Origin: Caldifarciminota bacterium UBA2202
GTDB taxonomy: Bacteria; Hydrothermota; 32-111
Reading direction: 5' to 3'
Assembly: GCA_002327905.1 (NCBI GenBank)
Contig: DCUY01000058.1
Location: 1-5,407 of the forward strand
DNA length: 5,407 nt
Shown here: positions 5,407-5,407 of the stretch, piece after piece
How positions within the stretch are numbered: position 1 is the stretch's first letter
How the letters are laid out: each line of letters opens with the position of its first letter
The notes under the pieces: generated by a model
Seen by the model: only the letters and a program-made list of their open reading frames with translations
The model's database searches: none
What the model was told of the DNA's origin: nothing
Position numbers and translations under genes: made by a program

Positions 5407-5407
5407 C

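Larger units (their letters stand above)
4789..5407. other. Gene-free repeat mosaic upstream of the operon
   Basis: More than 600 bases without a credible coding frame. Open frames exist here, but they read as translated repeats (for example LLTINYELLT from the heptamer arrays). Contents from left to right: a short ACGGC/GCCGT inverted repeat (4816-4820 with 4828-4832), a partial GC-rich cassette, heptamer array 1 with a full cassette, a palindromic REP/MITE-like element, an octamer array, another cassette-like scrap near 5157-5188, heptamer array 2 with a full cassette, heptamer array 3, an AT-rich stretch (about 5325-5380) in which I see nothing specific, and a terminal GC hairpin. Confidence 0.8.

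Overview
The window is an AT-rich bacterial segment. One compact minus-strand gene cluster (about 4751 down to 244) is flanked on both sides by non-coding, repeat-like DNA of different composition. The organism is probably Gram-negative-type: it has a class A penicillin-binding protein, a membrane-anchored OmpA-domain protein and a DUF5683-like secreted or membrane protein. At least one gene has a clear Shine-Dalgarno sequence, which argues mildly against Bacteroidota. I cannot place it in a phylum; an uncultured FCB-group, spirochaete or Elusimicrobia-like lineage would fit. Arg AGA and A/T-rich codons dominate.

In transcription order (right to left): a TTGACA-N17-TATATT promoter lies so close to the first ATG that the mRNA would be almost leaderless. 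It is followed by (1) a bifunctional penicillin-binding protein 1A, (2) a one-TM, coiled-coil, OmpA/MotB-type peptidoglycan-binding protein, (3) a PP-loop thiouridylase-like protein with a C-terminal NFACT-R-like region, (4) a small DUF5683-like protein and (5) rsmG, a 16S rRNA methyltransferase gene that looks damaged at both ends. The first four genes are packed end to end: an RBS overlapping a stop codon, a TAATG junction and a 29-nt overlap. Co-transcription is therefore likely. The theme is envelope growth (genes 1, 2 and perhaps 4) plus RNA modification (3 and 5).

Left flank (1-243): GC-rich DNA (70 of 120 bases G+C at 101-220, against 35 of 120 at 661-780) that abuts the premature end of rsmG. 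It may be the edge of an inserted element. Right flank (4789-5407, over 600 bases with no credible gene): a mosaic of short tandem repeats (three heptamer arrays and one octamer array), duplicated GC-rich cassettes, a roughly 130-bp palindromic REP/MITE-like element and a strong GC hairpin at the very end.

I found no CRISPR array, tRNA, rRNA or complete transposase, and no convincing novel multi-gene system. The points most worth following are the eroded rsmG, the layered repeat mosaic and the nearly leaderless promoter.
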